From Poa pratensis (Eukaryota; Streptophyta; Magnoliopsida; Poales; Poaceae): a stretch of 64,000 nucleotides of DNA. The translations under genes were made by a program, and so were the position numbers. Below, piece after piece: positions 24,410-36,124 of this stretch. The stretch is taken from NCBI GenBank assembly GCA_947311845.1, contig CAMZMU010000040.1, positions 65,901,564-65,965,563 on the forward strand. Direction: 5' to 3'. Position 1 is the first letter of the stretch; every line of letters starts with the position of its first letter. The notes below the pieces were generated by a model. That model was not told where the DNA came from. It did not search any database and saw only the letters and a program-made list of their open reading frames with translations.

Positions 24410-24727
24410 AAGTACCAGTTTCTGCCCGCTCAAGGGATATACAGTCGTGCGTGCAAATATACACTGTTTGCTCTAGTTCCGGTCCCACCGAAAAAAAGAG
24501 AAATGGTCATACGAAAATTTATCAAAGCGCCACGTGTTGCTGCAGGGGCTGCAATATTTCCGCTTTAACCCAGCATCAGATGGAAGAGCAAGCTTTTGCC
24601 CTTCTTAAATTTTCCTACATAATGGAAAGACATCGTTTTAGAGTATCTTCGCGGGCACTTTGGAAGCATCTCCAAAGGTTTAGTGGAGTTCGAAGAATTT
24701 TTTTTTGCCTCCATCACACATCCCTAT
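24410..24727. other. Spacer right of the Harbinger element
   Basis: Holds no recognisable coding domain. The bases up to 24406 belong to the Harbinger end. Confidence 0.4.
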
Positions 24728-25556
24728 ATGTTTGGCACAGCCGGATACAAATACGGATTATATCGGACTACGGATTCGGATTGGAAACGAAACGAATTCG
24801 GATCGGAAACGAAACGGATTCGGACCAGAAGCGCATAAAAAAGAGCGGATAAATGCGTGTGAAGAAACACAATTTCACTATGCAAACAGTATAAACAAAA
24901 AGACTATCCAAAACCATTACACTAGGGTAGCCAAACGTTGCAAATATTCTTCTCGCATGCACTTGTTCTTCAACATGCAACTCTTCTCCGATTTGTACAA
25001 AACAATGTATAAGTAAGCAATCACTTTTGCTGGAAGAAATAAATTCGTTTTATTATTATATTTAATCTGCAGCAAGCAATACATTATACATGATAATAAT
25101 CTATACTAATTAATATAGATAATTTTTGGCCTAAAAAATAGTAGAGTACGTACAATGTTTCTTGTGTCCGTATATTTTTGTCCACTGCATGCACAATAGC
25201 TTTGGCATAGGACAAATATATGATCACTCCTACAAGTATAGGGTTAATTATAGGCAAATGGGTGATTAGGTCAATATGTCAATGAATTAATTGGCTATTT
25301 AGGCTGTCCGACTAATTAATCGGATAATCCTAATTGAATAGTGCGGGTAATCCTAAAAAAAGGTGGATAATCCGCATCCGCCGAATAATATCAATACCAT
25401 ATCCGCTACCATATCTGTCGGATATCCGTCTAACCAAAATATTTATCCGCATTCGTATCCGACAGATTCCTAAAATTGCATACCATATCCTAAAAAATGG
25501 ATGTGGGTACGGATTCGGTACGGAAATTATCCGCACCGTTTACATCCGTACATGGC
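24728..25556. mobile_element. Degenerate hAT-like repeat with CGGAT-rich ends
   Basis: Both flanks are dense in CGGATTCGGA/CCGAATCCG-type words (24728-24850 and 25320-25556). The right flank ends in CCGTTTACATCC, the reverse of the GGATGTAAACGG tip seen in many grass hAT elements. The middle is AT-rich with no transposase. The left end is not resolved. Confidence 0.4.
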
Positions 25557-25636
25557 AGCGTGGGGACGAACTGGCCGGAGACACGCACGACCTAGATTTA
25601 GGAATGGGCGAATGGCCAGCCGAGGCTGCTTTGCAG

Positions 25637-26057
25637 CCTAATTTTTTTTAAATAATACACGGAATTTTTTTAATTCCGGAAATAATACGCAATTTTTATT
25701 TTTTTCAAAAATATTACCCAGTCGGCCCCGTCGAAACCGACAGGCCCTAATCGGCTTCGTCGAGACCGAGAGGCCCCACTCTTCCACGTGTAAGCCCCCA
25801 AGTATGCCTGGGTTATTACCACTGGCGTGTATAGATGAGTGCACGCCACTAGTAGGGAATACAAGTGGCGTGTATTTATGGGTGGTCACCACTAGTCGGC
25901 TTCGTCGAGACCGATTAGGGCTGTCGGCTTCGCCGTGACCGAGTAGGCCCTGTCGGCTCCGACGGGGCTGACTGGGTAATATTTTTGAAAAAAAATAAAA
26001 ACTGCGTATTATTTTCGGAATTAAATAATGTTTGTGTATTATTTAAAAAAAATTAGC
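25637..26057. mobile_element. Mutator-type MITE with a perfect 9 bp target duplication
   Basis: Direct repeats GCTTTGCAG at 25628-25636 and 26058-26066 flank a 421 bp element. Its arms are inverted over about 115 bp (ATTTTTTTTAAATAATACAC outermost; AAAATATTACCCAGTC and GCCCCGTCGG inner). A 9 bp duplication is characteristic of Mutator-like elements. The interior has further TCGGCTTCGTCGAGACCGA copies. No coding capacity. Confidence 0.88.
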
Positions 26058-26066
26058 GCTTTGCAG

Positions 26067-26379
26067 TGTAGAACGACCATGCGGAGCACCACGACCACAC
26101 AAGCCCATGAGAGACGTGCGGTGATGCACGAGTGTTGGGACAAATTCTAAGGGTGCACAGAAGGCTAGCGGGAAGAGGGACAAGTTCCAAACAAAAACTG
26201 GTAGCAAGTCAACATGAAAATGATAGAAATTGACGAGTTTTGATAAATAGTTTTTTATTTGTTTTACTGCGTGCGTTCAATCATTGCACCAGTGATATGT
26301 AGATTGAGGATTTCACCACATTAACCATGAAGATGGGATGTGCCATCGATGGTTCGATACAACCAGAAACTCGTGAAAA
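26067..26379. other. Spacer, no gene recognised
   Basis: Nothing supported between the Mutator MITE and the next Stowaway. Confidence 0.4.
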
Positions 26380-26381
26380 TA

Positions 26382-26463
26382 CTCCCTCCATTCGGAAAAG
26401 GATGTCACAAAAATGAACTATAGATAGACCATTTTTGTGACATCCTTTTCCGAACGGAGAGAG
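26382..26463. mobile_element. Short Stowaway MITE (82 bp)
   Basis: CTCCCTCCATTCGGAAAAGG at the left and CCTTTTCCGAACGGAGAGAG at the right form near-perfect arms around a short loop. TA lies on both sides (26380-26381 and 26464-26465). Confidence 0.93.
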
Positions 26464-26490
26464 TAGATGATAGGAGTGATCGAACTATCT

Positions 26491-27161
26491 TCTTTTTTTT
26501 GCGGGAAAGCACCAGTGATATTCAGAGCAACATTACAGAAAGGTACAACAAGAAACAAGAAATAACAAACAGGTCCTCCTGCAACTCGATGTCAACGCCG
26601 ACGAGGACGAGCCGGTGGCGCGCCGGATCCGCCGCAGCTCCGCTCAAACCTTGGATTGGAAGCCGCCCCCTGGCAGCCGGGAAGTCGCCGGTCAATGGAC
26701 CAACAGGACCTGCACCCAGCGCCGCCGTCTTCATCGCCGTGCTCCAAAACACCAGCACCTTCGGTAGAACAACATCCGGCTCGCCTGCTACGCCGATACC
26801 GGAGAGGGGAACGACGAACTCGAAGAAGCCACGCATCCTCGAGCTCGGAGAAGGCAGGGACTCGGCCGCAGCACTCCGAAGAGCACCGCCGTCGGAGAGG
26901 AAGAGCCCGCCGCCAAAACGCCACATCGGTCACACCACCGCCTCCTGAGCGCCACCGACAAGCGACCTACAAACCCTACACTATGTACAAGCCGTGGATC
27001 GCCGATTCCCCACCCTCCCGCCGCCGGAGCGGCCGCCGGAGAGGGAGGAATCGAGCGATCTGACGGCGAGCGAGGTGGATTTGCTGGAGGTTTCAGAAAA
27101 TCGCCCGATCCACTGTAGCAGAGGAAAGGGGAGACGACCAAGCTCGTCTAAGTGCCTTTTT
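26491..27161 (-). mobile_element. Poly(A)-tailed GC-rich retroposon (671 bp)
   Basis: A 17 bp target duplication, GAGTGATCGAACTATCT, lies at 26474-26490 and 27162-27178. The plus strand begins with a T run, so the element points left with its poly(A) tail at 26492-26500. Minus-strand frames (134 codons at 26522-26926; 117 at 26788-27141) have no recognised domain. No reverse transcriptase is present, so it must have been mobilised in trans, most likely by a LINE. This insertion also separates a Stowaway from its right flank. Confidence 0.85.
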
Positions 27162-27178
27162 GAGTGATCGAACTATCT

Positions 27179-27448
27179 GTTGGAGGCTTGGAACATTAAT
27201 GGATATGTTTTGTGGTGTAGCATGGTGCCAAGTCGATTAATTTGGAGGGCGATGGAAGACAACTCGAGTCCGAAGTTTATAGCTTAATATATTGATGTTT
27301 TAGTTTCAAAAAGATAAGGATATCCACGAAACACAAACACCTTCGCAGAAAATTAAACTTACCATAATTTTTCCCCTTAAACCATCAAAACTTCTCTCCC
27401 GTTGGCAACAATTGTCAAATGGACGAGCAAAATTTAGAAGACCAATAC
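27179..27448. other. Spacer between two retroposons
   Basis: AT-rich, nothing recognised. Confidence 0.4.
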
Positions 27449-27461
27449 AGTACAAGTTTCT

Positions 27462-29200
27462 TTTTTTAGGTATAAGGTGGTCGTATCCACCGCCCGAATA
27501 GATAGAAAGAGGTGACCCAGTTTATGAGGGAAACCGGGTCCAAAAACCATACAATCTGTACAAAAGAATGACACAGACGAGACGACCCGCCGCCCACACG
27601 ACCCAAGTCGAGCAAACGCCACAAAACATACCACCAGCTCCGGGGCCGCCGCCCCGGCGAAACAACCAGATCAACCTTCGCATTGCCCGAAAGTGATCCA
27701 GTCATGGTCGACGAACCCTCTGCCCACGCAGTCTTCATCCAGGTTGCCACCAAAACCACCATGTACCGGGACCGCCGCCCCGGCGAAACAACCAGATCAA
27801 CCTTCCCATTGCCCGAAAGTGATCCAGTCATGGTCGACGCACCCTCTGCCCACGCAGTTTTCATCCAGGTTGCCACCAAAACCACCATGTACTGGGGCCG
27901 CCGCCCCGGAGTAGCAACCAGATCAACCATCGGATTGACCGAAGATGATCCAGTCAGGTCGATGAACCTTCTGCCCGCGCAGTCTTCATCCAGGTCGCCA
28001 CCCCAGACCCCCGCTAGACAACGGCTCTGCCTCATAGAACCGTCGTAGCGTGGGAGACCGAGACCGCCGTCTCGCCGTACCGCCACCGTCCGGGGCCGCC
28101 GCCCCGGTCATCCGCTCCCCTGACAACAGAACCGCCCTCCCCGAGCGCCACGATCCCATCACACAGGGAGGGCTAAGAACCTCCAAGGCGGCGCCTCCAA
28201 CAAGGAAACGACGTGTCCGCCGTCGCCGCCCGCTCCCGATGGAGCTTAGGCTTTCACCCGGAAATCTTAGCACCACCCACGTCGGGGCGGGAACGAGCAC
28301 TCCACAGCGACGCCCCCAAAAGGGAAAACGACGCCCAAAAGCGCCGCCGTCGCCGGCTCCGACCAAGTCGGGAGCAAGGCTTTCGCCCGGAGGTCATCCG
28401 GACCGCAAAGTGAGGGAGCGACGCCGCTGGCAGCGCTGCCCTACCACCGCCCACCAAGCTCGACCGCCGGCCATGTCGGCCACGTCGCCCATGGCCGCTG
28501 CCTCCATGCCGCACCGCAGAGGTCTTCGTTCCGGGGCCGCCGCCCCGGCTTCCACGCCACCCGGGCGCCGGAGCACATCGACAGGGGAGGATCCTGCGTC
28601 CGCAGCCTGCGCCGACTCCACCCGCGCCTCCGTCGCCTCCACATGCCGAACCGCAGCACCTCGTTCAGTGCCGCCCCAGCACCGGCGCGACACCCCAGCA
28701 CCGGCTCCCGCACCGCCCCAGCACCGGCGCGACACCGCAGTGCGCCCAGCTCCCTCCGCCCTACTCCGCGCTCCCTGGACGCCCGCTCCACTCGCCTCAG
28801 CCCGGGCCCGATAGGGCCCCGATTGGGCCCGCCAAGCCCATCGGGAGCAGCAGCGCATCTCTTCCGACCCCGCAACGCCCCTGCCAGCGACGGCGCCTCC
28901 GCAGCCCGCAGACAGGTCGCCAGGCGCCTCCTCCACCCGGGCCCGCCGGCCCGACTTCCTCCCCCCGACCGACGCCGCCCCCACGGGCCAGTCCATCCCC
29001 GACGAGGACGAGAACCATCCCCCCCCCCGACCACCTCTTGGCAGCGGAGGGGTGCCGCCACCGCCGCGGCCAACGCCGGCGACGGCAGCGGCAGGGAGGT
29101 GTCGCGGTGGAGAGGGCTTGCGGCGGCGCTGGATTCACCCCTGGCGTCGCCTGGGGGGGCGACGCGAGGGGACGCGAAGTCGTGTGTGAACTTTGTATAT
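27462..29200 (-). mobile_element. Poly(A)-tailed GC-rich retroposon (1.74 kb)
   Basis: A 13 bp target duplication, AGTACAAGTTTCT, lies at 27449-27461 and 29201-29213. The T run at 27462-27467 marks a poly(A) tail, so the element is in minus orientation. Long GC-driven frames run on both strands (for example minus 28441-29241 and 27466-28086; plus 28050-28814), and none carries a domain I recognise. The palindromic word GGGGCCGCCGCCCCGG recurs near 27642, 27894, 28092 and 28534. Confidence 0.85.
27642..28019 (-). repeat. Three 126 bp tandem units inside the retroposon
   Basis: Units begin at about 27642, 27768 and 27894. Because 126 is 42 codons, the minus-strand frame at 27466-28086 stays open and encodes a 42-residue repeat with the core PGRR, YMVVLVATWMKTAWAEG and TMTGSLSGN. 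The third unit (at 27894) is the most diverged. Confidence 0.8.
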
Positions 29201-29213
29201 AGTACAAGTTTCT

Positions 29214-30723
29214 GCCCACGTTGTGCATTCCTTAGCAACAAAAGGTGGAATCAAATGCATGTAAGCAATACTGAATGATTGGAGGATGTAAAACTATACC
29301 GGTGATCCAAAGGTTGCAAAATATATATGAAAAATCCATCAATACATCAACCAAGCAATAAAAAAGAACCAAATAACATATTTTGGACACGGTATAAAAA
29401 AAAATCAATAAGGTCATAGAGAAAAGTTGAGGCAAAAATACATCCACAACATATGAGTGCGTGAAAATGCAATAAAATAAAAGAAGCACTCATAAATCAA
29501 ATTCTTACTAGATCCACCAAAAAAACAAAAGAAATAACAAGGGTGGCCGACTAAGAACGTGATATTAATGCGAGGTAATAAATCTCGTATGTGTATAAAT
29601 TTCTAAGTGGACAAAAATCATGATGAGAAAATTCACAAAGAAAGGTGTACACATAAAATAGTTGATGAAATAATTTGACATGATATTCAAGAGAAAGTCG
29701 TAAATAATACCAATAAAATCTTTGCATGAAAGCATAGTTCACAACTCAATTTTATATTATTACATACTAATGAATTCCAAACACAAAAGCATAAAAAAAT
29801 CACAACTAGTAATACTAGAATAAAAGATAGCTGTGATTCTTTGAAAAAAAGACAATGAGTATCACAAAGAAAGGATAAATTGTGTAATTTCCATCAGTAT
29901 TGCACATGAGAGTACTTTGAGATTTTGATATAATATAAATTATGTCAATTCATATGTTTGGGATTGATGAATCATGAACAAGATTTTATATGACCCCTAT
30001 CATATGCATTTATCTCAAATTACTCACATCCGCAATAAAGGGGTTTCCTCTAAATACTTTGCAAGAACTTAAAAAAATTTCTCCAAATGGGGGCGTACCC
30101 TTGGCTCTGCATCAGTTTGATGCATATGTCTGTTTTATTAATTTATTCCATAATTTAAAGATATTTATGCCAGGATGCAACCTACAAGGTCTGGACCTCC
30201 GCCAAGCCACCATCCACATCCGGCGCTTGTCTTGGCGGCGTAAGCGTGCTCAAGGTGGAACTATTTTTTCCCATTATAGGACGTTTTTATTTCAAACGGT
30301 CGTATCAAGACAATACAAATAACAAGAATTCGCCCCCGGTACAAACAACTTATGGCGCTTGTCTTGGGGGCGTAAGTTTTTTTGTTGCATTAAAGGACAC
30401 TTTTATTTCATACATTTGCATCAAACCGATACAAACAATAAGAATTTACACCCGGTCTATATATTCAGGATGCACACAACCTCATGAAGGAGAGATAAAA
30501 ATTGTAAAAGGCAAAATACGATGAAGACGTCAAGAAAGAAACACCCTCACCTAAAAAAACAGGACATGCTTGCCTCCAACGGCGTGGAACAAGAGAAGTT
30601 GAATCACAGCAGGTCAGCAGCGACCGGAGAAGCTTAGTTCGAGTAACTTTGGCGTTCTGGCAGGGGTTGAGATCATCATAGCGAACAACGAGGTTTGAAC
30701 GTACGGTACGGTTGGCCGCGAGC
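29214..30723. other. AT-rich spacer left of the CACTA element
   Basis: No gene recognised. It contains two diverged tandem copies of a ~135 bp unit (about 30219-30345 and 30354-30455) sharing GGCGCTTGTCTTGG, GGCGTAAG, TTTTATTTCA and AAGAATT-CCCGG words. Confidence 0.45.
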
Positions 30724-30726
30724 TAG

Positions 30727-31105
30727 CACTACAGGAAACCGTCAAAACGCCAACGGCGGGTCGGCGGCCCGCCGTTGGCGTAGCAAAGATCGCCGTCGGC
30801 GTAGTCCTACGCCGACGGCCGCCGTCGGTGTATCGGTGTCGGCGTAGGACGCTGTCGGCGTACGAAAACTGCCGTCGGCGTATCCGTCGCCGTCGGCGAC
30901 GCCGCAGTGGGACCCACAAAACGGACGTCGAACGTCTCCGTCTGCTCCACCTATACGCCGACGGCAGTGCCGTCGGCCTAGCTGCCACGTGTGCTGATCT
31001 GGTGCGTCTGGGAGGAGTCCACGTCGGCGTAGGTATGACCATATGGTCCTCCAGCGTCGACGTGGCGCCATCCTGTGCGTCCCCACAGCATCCTACGCCG
31101 ACGGC
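30727..31105. repeat. CACTA subterminal repeats, left end
   Basis: About eleven copies (hand count) of GCCGAC/GTCGGC lie within 380 bp, mostly inside the longer word TACGCCGACGGC in both orientations. In En/Spm, comparable 12 bp subterminal repeats are bound by TNPA. GCCGAC is also the core site of DREB-type AP2 proteins. Confidence 0.85.
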
Positions 31106-31444
31106 AAGCCTTGACCATATTTTCAGTTTCTGAAACTTTTTGCTGCTGGTTTCTGGCGCATTTTAAATACAATTAAAATTGCACAAATTATAAAACATCA
31201 AATAAAACATCACATACATATCCAAATGACACAAACATGATTCAAATTCATCCAAGCATTCATACAAACTCCAAACAAGTTCGAATTCACACACGCTACA
31301 CCCGAACACATCCTACACCTCCCGAGAGCCCGAGGCCGATGATTCCTTGCCTTGGCTCATCTTGGTCAATCACCTGCATTGAGAAAGGATAAACTTTTAA
31401 GCATGTTGAAAAATGTAGTAAATAAGAATAAAGACGTAATGCAA

Positions 31445-34400
31445 TTAAAAGAAGCATGTTGAAAGACTAAGCATGTTGAAAAGTAAATAGTACGCAAAAG
31501 GACATAAAAGACCCTCACCCCTAATCATCACTCTCATAGTTAAGTCCTGGGTTCTCATCATCACTATCAACATCACTATCACGAGTGTTGTATATTGGAA
31601 CCTCCTCGCACGTGGAGGCTCATCATCGTCATCACTATCACTCTGTAACTTGTTGAGCATATCTATATCCTTTAGATTCACCACTACGTCACCACCTGTT
31701 TGTGCATTGTCCTCGCGGTCCTCAAGACCTTGTATGCCAAAGTCCCCAAAGGTTTGTTCCTCTTGATAGAAAATCCCCTCGTATGTTTTAGGGTCAATGT
31801 TGTTGTAATCGTCTTCGGAGGGCATGGGTAGCTTACCACGTGGCGATACATGGAACACGACTTCCCAACCAATGAGTCCCTCTTTCTTGCATGGGTAGGG
31901 CAAATAATAAACTTGAAAGGCTTGGTGAGCCACAACAAAGACATCGGATCCATTGTAGGTGGTTGAAGGCTTAACTTCAACTAACCCAATGGAAGGGGTA
32001 CTTTTGGTTCCATGCTCAGGGTCGAACCAGTGGCATTTGAACACAACAAGCTTGAGTGATATGTTCGTGTTATTGAACGTCAGCTCATATACGTTCTGTA
32101 ACCTTCCGTAGTAATCATAATTACCGGCTCCTTTGGTGAAGACCCCGGTATTTATAGTCTTTGCATTAGGCCGACTGTTCTGGTGATGCTCTGTATGGAA
32201 GCGGTACCCATTCACATCATACTTCTCATACTTCTCGACTCTACGGTTACAACCTTGGGAGACACATCTCAACTCATCTGACATCACAACGTTGGCATCA
32301 GCTCCCTACAAGTACAAATTGTTTTGTGCATTAGTAAGAGGGATAAGACACGAATTGCAAGGTAGAAGGGACAGGTTTGAAATTACCTTTTCCCTGAACC
32401 AAACCGTGAATTTTTTCTTTCCGGGGGCAGGCTCTTTCAAAAGAGTGTCCAACGCGGCTTCATTGGGTCCATCTGATGTTCCCGACCACATTTCATCCGT
32501 GAATTGACTAAAAGGAGAAAATACGTATTAGAACGAAATCATGTTAGTAGTTGCAAAGTAATTTGTTCCCCATTTTACCTAAGGAAACTGCCCTCTTCTC
32601 CCTGCTCGTCGTGGGTCACTTCCTTCATGTTCATAAGCACATAGAGCATTATGCACTCCAGCTCATCATTGGTCAAGTTATACCTTGTTGGGCCACCGCT
32701 CTTGCCACCGGGACACTGGAAGAGGACGAGCTTGGGGTCTCGCTTGGGCTCGTCGACATTGTACCGAGAGGCCTGGTTATGCATAGTGGGAACATCATCG
32801 GGGTAGTACGTTAGCCTGGCGTCTGCCATCTCCTGAGGATAGTTGCCTCGGCTATGATGACTCAATCTTATTTTTGTTTCCACATTTGGTTCGAATATAC
32901 TTAAACTCTCTCTCAATACAAAACTGCCAACGAAACTGCACCGGTCCACCCAAGAGTACCTCATTCGCAAGATGCACAACAAGATGTGCCATCGGAGTAA
33001 AGAAGCCTGGCGGAAATATCGTCTCTAAGTTGCACAGCAACTCCGGCACTAGTTCATGCAGCTTCTGAATAATCAGGGGACATACTTGCTTAGCACAGAG
33101 CGTGCGGAAGAAATGGCTCAACTCCGCGAGCACTCGCCAGACACTGTCGGGGAGATACCCTCGAACCATCACCGGTAGCAGCCGCTCAATCCATATATGA
33201 TAGTCGTGACTCTTGAGCCCGGTGACTTTTCCGATTGTATATTGACTCCCTTACTTATATTCGAACAATAGCCATCAGGGAACATCACGACGAATTTGAG
33301 CCAATGGAATGCCTCAGACTTTTGCATACTATTAAGGCAGAAGTCAGCATGCGGCTTGAACCAGTTCTTTTGACGGCCTTCAGGAGGCTTCATGTGCATT
33401 CTCTCCCTATCACAGAGCTTCTTAACATCAACTCTAGCCTTAACATTATCCTTCGACTTCTCAGGAATGTTCAGGACTGTGTGAAAGAGGGACTCTCCAA
33501 CATTCTTTTCGGTGTGCATCACATCGATGCTATGGGGAAGTTCGAGGTCCTTGTAATATTCGAGTTGCGTCAAGCCTGCCACGTGAGTCCAGTTGTGCGC
33601 CACACCATATCCCACATATCGTGGGCCTTTTCCCTGGGCAGGCACGAGAGCACTTAGCTCGGCGTCAACAGCTGCACCATCGAAAGTTGGTATCGCTTTT
33701 TCTTCACGCTCAACTCTGCCCTTCTTGAAGTTCTTTTTGTCTTCTCTAAACGATGCCCTCTTTTGAGGAACTTTCGATGTGTGTCAAACGCGGAATACTT
33801 CCGTCCCGCCGTTAGCCACATGAACTCAAGTCGGTTCCTGCACACTGGGCATGGCCACTTACCAGCTGTACACCATCCGCAGAATAGGGCGTACCCGGGC
33901 ATGTCATGCATGGAATTGTGATACCAAACTTTCATCAAGAAGTTTGTCTTCGATGCACGATCATATGTCAACGTCCCGTGGTGCCAAGAGTGGTTCAGAT
34001 CATCCACAATTGGCTGCATGTACACACTTAAATTCTTCCCCGGATATTCAGGACCTGGAATGATCAGCGAGAGGAATATGGTCTTCTTTGCATTAGGGCT
34101 CCAGGAGGGAGATTGAGCGGAATAACAAACACGGGCCAGCAGCTGTACGAGGTAGTCGACAAACCATATGGATTGAATCCATCGGTTGCTATCGCGATTC
34201 TCACGTTTCGAGCATCTGCTGCCTCATCGGGGTGGTTCGCATCAAAGTTCTTCCATGCCGTACCATCAGATGGATGTCCCATCAATTCCCGGTCGTGCTC
34301 ATCCTTGTATCTCTTCCCCGTTTTGTGCCATTGCATATGTGTGGCAGACTCTTTGTTCATGTAAAGCCGCTTGATTCTTTGTATGAATGGGAGGTAACGA

Positions 34401-35200
34401 AGAATCTTAACGGCGACATTTGACTGCGTCTTCGTACCATCGGCTCCTTTTACCACATGATACCTAGAGGCCTTACACAAGATACAGTACTTGTCATTGG
34501 CAAACTGTTTCCAAAACAAAAGGCATCCTTTTGGACAACAATCTATCTTCTGATAATCCATGCTGAGATCTCGCAGGATTTTCTTCGTTTCGTACATGCT
34601 TTGAGGCAGACAATGCCCTTCAGGCAACAGGTTACCAGTTGTTTGCAGATGCGCTTCAAAGCATGAACGGGTGCTGCCATACTGGAGCTTGTTGGCTAGT
34701 GCTTGCGAGATGGCATCGAGCTGAGAAACTTTTGCACCCTCGTACAGAGGCCTCTGAGACGAGGCCATCATATCAAAGAAGGCCTTCGCGGTTGGCTCTG
34801 GGTCCTCTGGTTGACGCGGTTCCTCCGGTTCCTCCTGTGATGGTGGCGAATCTGGCATGTCGCCAGCACGGAGATCATCTAGCCAGTTTCTAATCCCATC
34901 ATCTTCATTGCCATTGATCCGCTGCCGCATCACCCTGCCACTCTCGCGCTCGTACTCATCAAAGTTGACTGTCGTCACGAAGTTCGGCATATACCCACGA
35001 GAGAAGAGGTGTTTAATCATATCATCCTTTCCCTGACGTGTACGAAACTTGCAACGAGGGCAAGGGCACTGTCCACGAGCGCCTGACTCTGAACCCTTAC
35101 GCGCTAACTCCTTCACTAACAAATGCGTCTTCCATACCCACTCATCTGTTTTGTCAACCAAACTAGTTCGGCCACTGTACATCCACCCATTATCTGCCAT
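31445..35200 (-). pseudogene. TNP2-type CACTA transposase, frameshifted
   Basis: The open start (34064-35200, MADNGWMYSGR) has the transposase-associated zinc-binding region CPCPRCK near residue 46 and runs to WPVFVIPLNLPPG. The expected continuation (KKTIFLSLIIPGPEYPGKNL, YMQPIVDDL, WHHGTLTYD, GYALFCGWCTAGKWPCPVC) is one frame away near 34090. Further frame changes lie near 33765 (before FDGAAVDAELSALVPAQGKG), near 33215 (before IERLLPVMVRGYLPDSVWR) and near 32860. The later parts match the DUF4218 and DUF4216 regions that follow Transposase_21 in these proteins (for example LKLVVFKCHWFDPEHGTKS at about 32000). With at least four frame breaks it cannot make a full transposase unless introns explain some of them. 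Confidence 0.85.
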
Positions 35201-35365
35201 CCTCTGCTGCTTTACTGTGAGCCAAATAATAATAACATGAAATTAAATGCATCATATTTTTATTTTCTTGCATGCAATGTCACCATTTTATTACGGCCAA
35301 ATTTTATCTTTTACAACATGCAAGGGTTCACATACACTTCTAATAGGTAGGGGCCTATCCCGCCC

Positions 35366-35571
35366 GAGTACGTGTAGATCGAGTCGTGTCCCATGTTCTA
35401 CCCCGACCCGAGACGGAATTTCGGCAGCACCTCCCCGCTGTTCTTCAGAATACACGTCTCGAGCTTGTCAAGCCGAGAGGGTGTGCATCCGAAGAACAAC
35501 AGGGAGGTGCTGCCGAAATTCCGTCTCAGGAAGGGGTAGAACGTGGAACACGACCCGATCTACACGTACTC
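35366..35571. repeat. 83 bp inverted repeat with 40 bp loop inside the CACTA element
   Basis: The arms at 35366-35448 and 35489-35571 are about 90 percent complementary, beginning GAGTACGTGTAGATCG and sharing GAGACGGAATTTCGGCAGCACCT-type sequence. It lies between the transposase start (35200) and the AP2-like ORF. Transcription through it would give a long hairpin RNA. Confidence 0.85.
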
Positions 35572-36124
35572 GGACTGTCCAACAGGACAACCCGGAAGTG
35601 TTACGGTTATAAATATGCAAAGATGGACAATCCTGCATATTTATAAATTTGTAACCCTTCCGGATGGGATCTGACTCGGGTTACGCGACTGACTTGGTGA
35701 TCTAGACCAAAATAAACCTATGCAGCAAGAGAGGCGAAAGATTTATACCCTCGAAGCGTGATCGGTGGCCGGAGAAGGTCGAGGACGTGCTCCGGAAGAG
35801 GGCGACAAAACAAAGGGCACCGAGGCGGCCCCTCCTCAGCTGGAGAAGCCGCGACGACGCGCGGGACCGACGGTGCTGGCTGGCGGGAAGCTACGTCATC
35901 TAAAAAGTACAAACAATCGAAATATATAAGCAAATATCCCTCCATTTTACCTAATAATTAAACATAAAACAGAATAAACCATAGAACGATGTAACCATAT
36001 TAGCTAAACATAACACATATAGACAAGTAGCACAATAATACATAGGTAGCATGTATGATAAGTCTAGCAGTACAACAGGTAGCAAGATAAGTCTAGTAGT
36101 ACGACAGGTAGGATGATAGACATC

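Noticed and set aside
28050..29278. Long plus-strand proline/arginine-rich frames near 28050-29278
   Set aside because: GC-rich DNA yields open frames on both strands. They lie within a retroposon bounded by a target duplication and show no domain.
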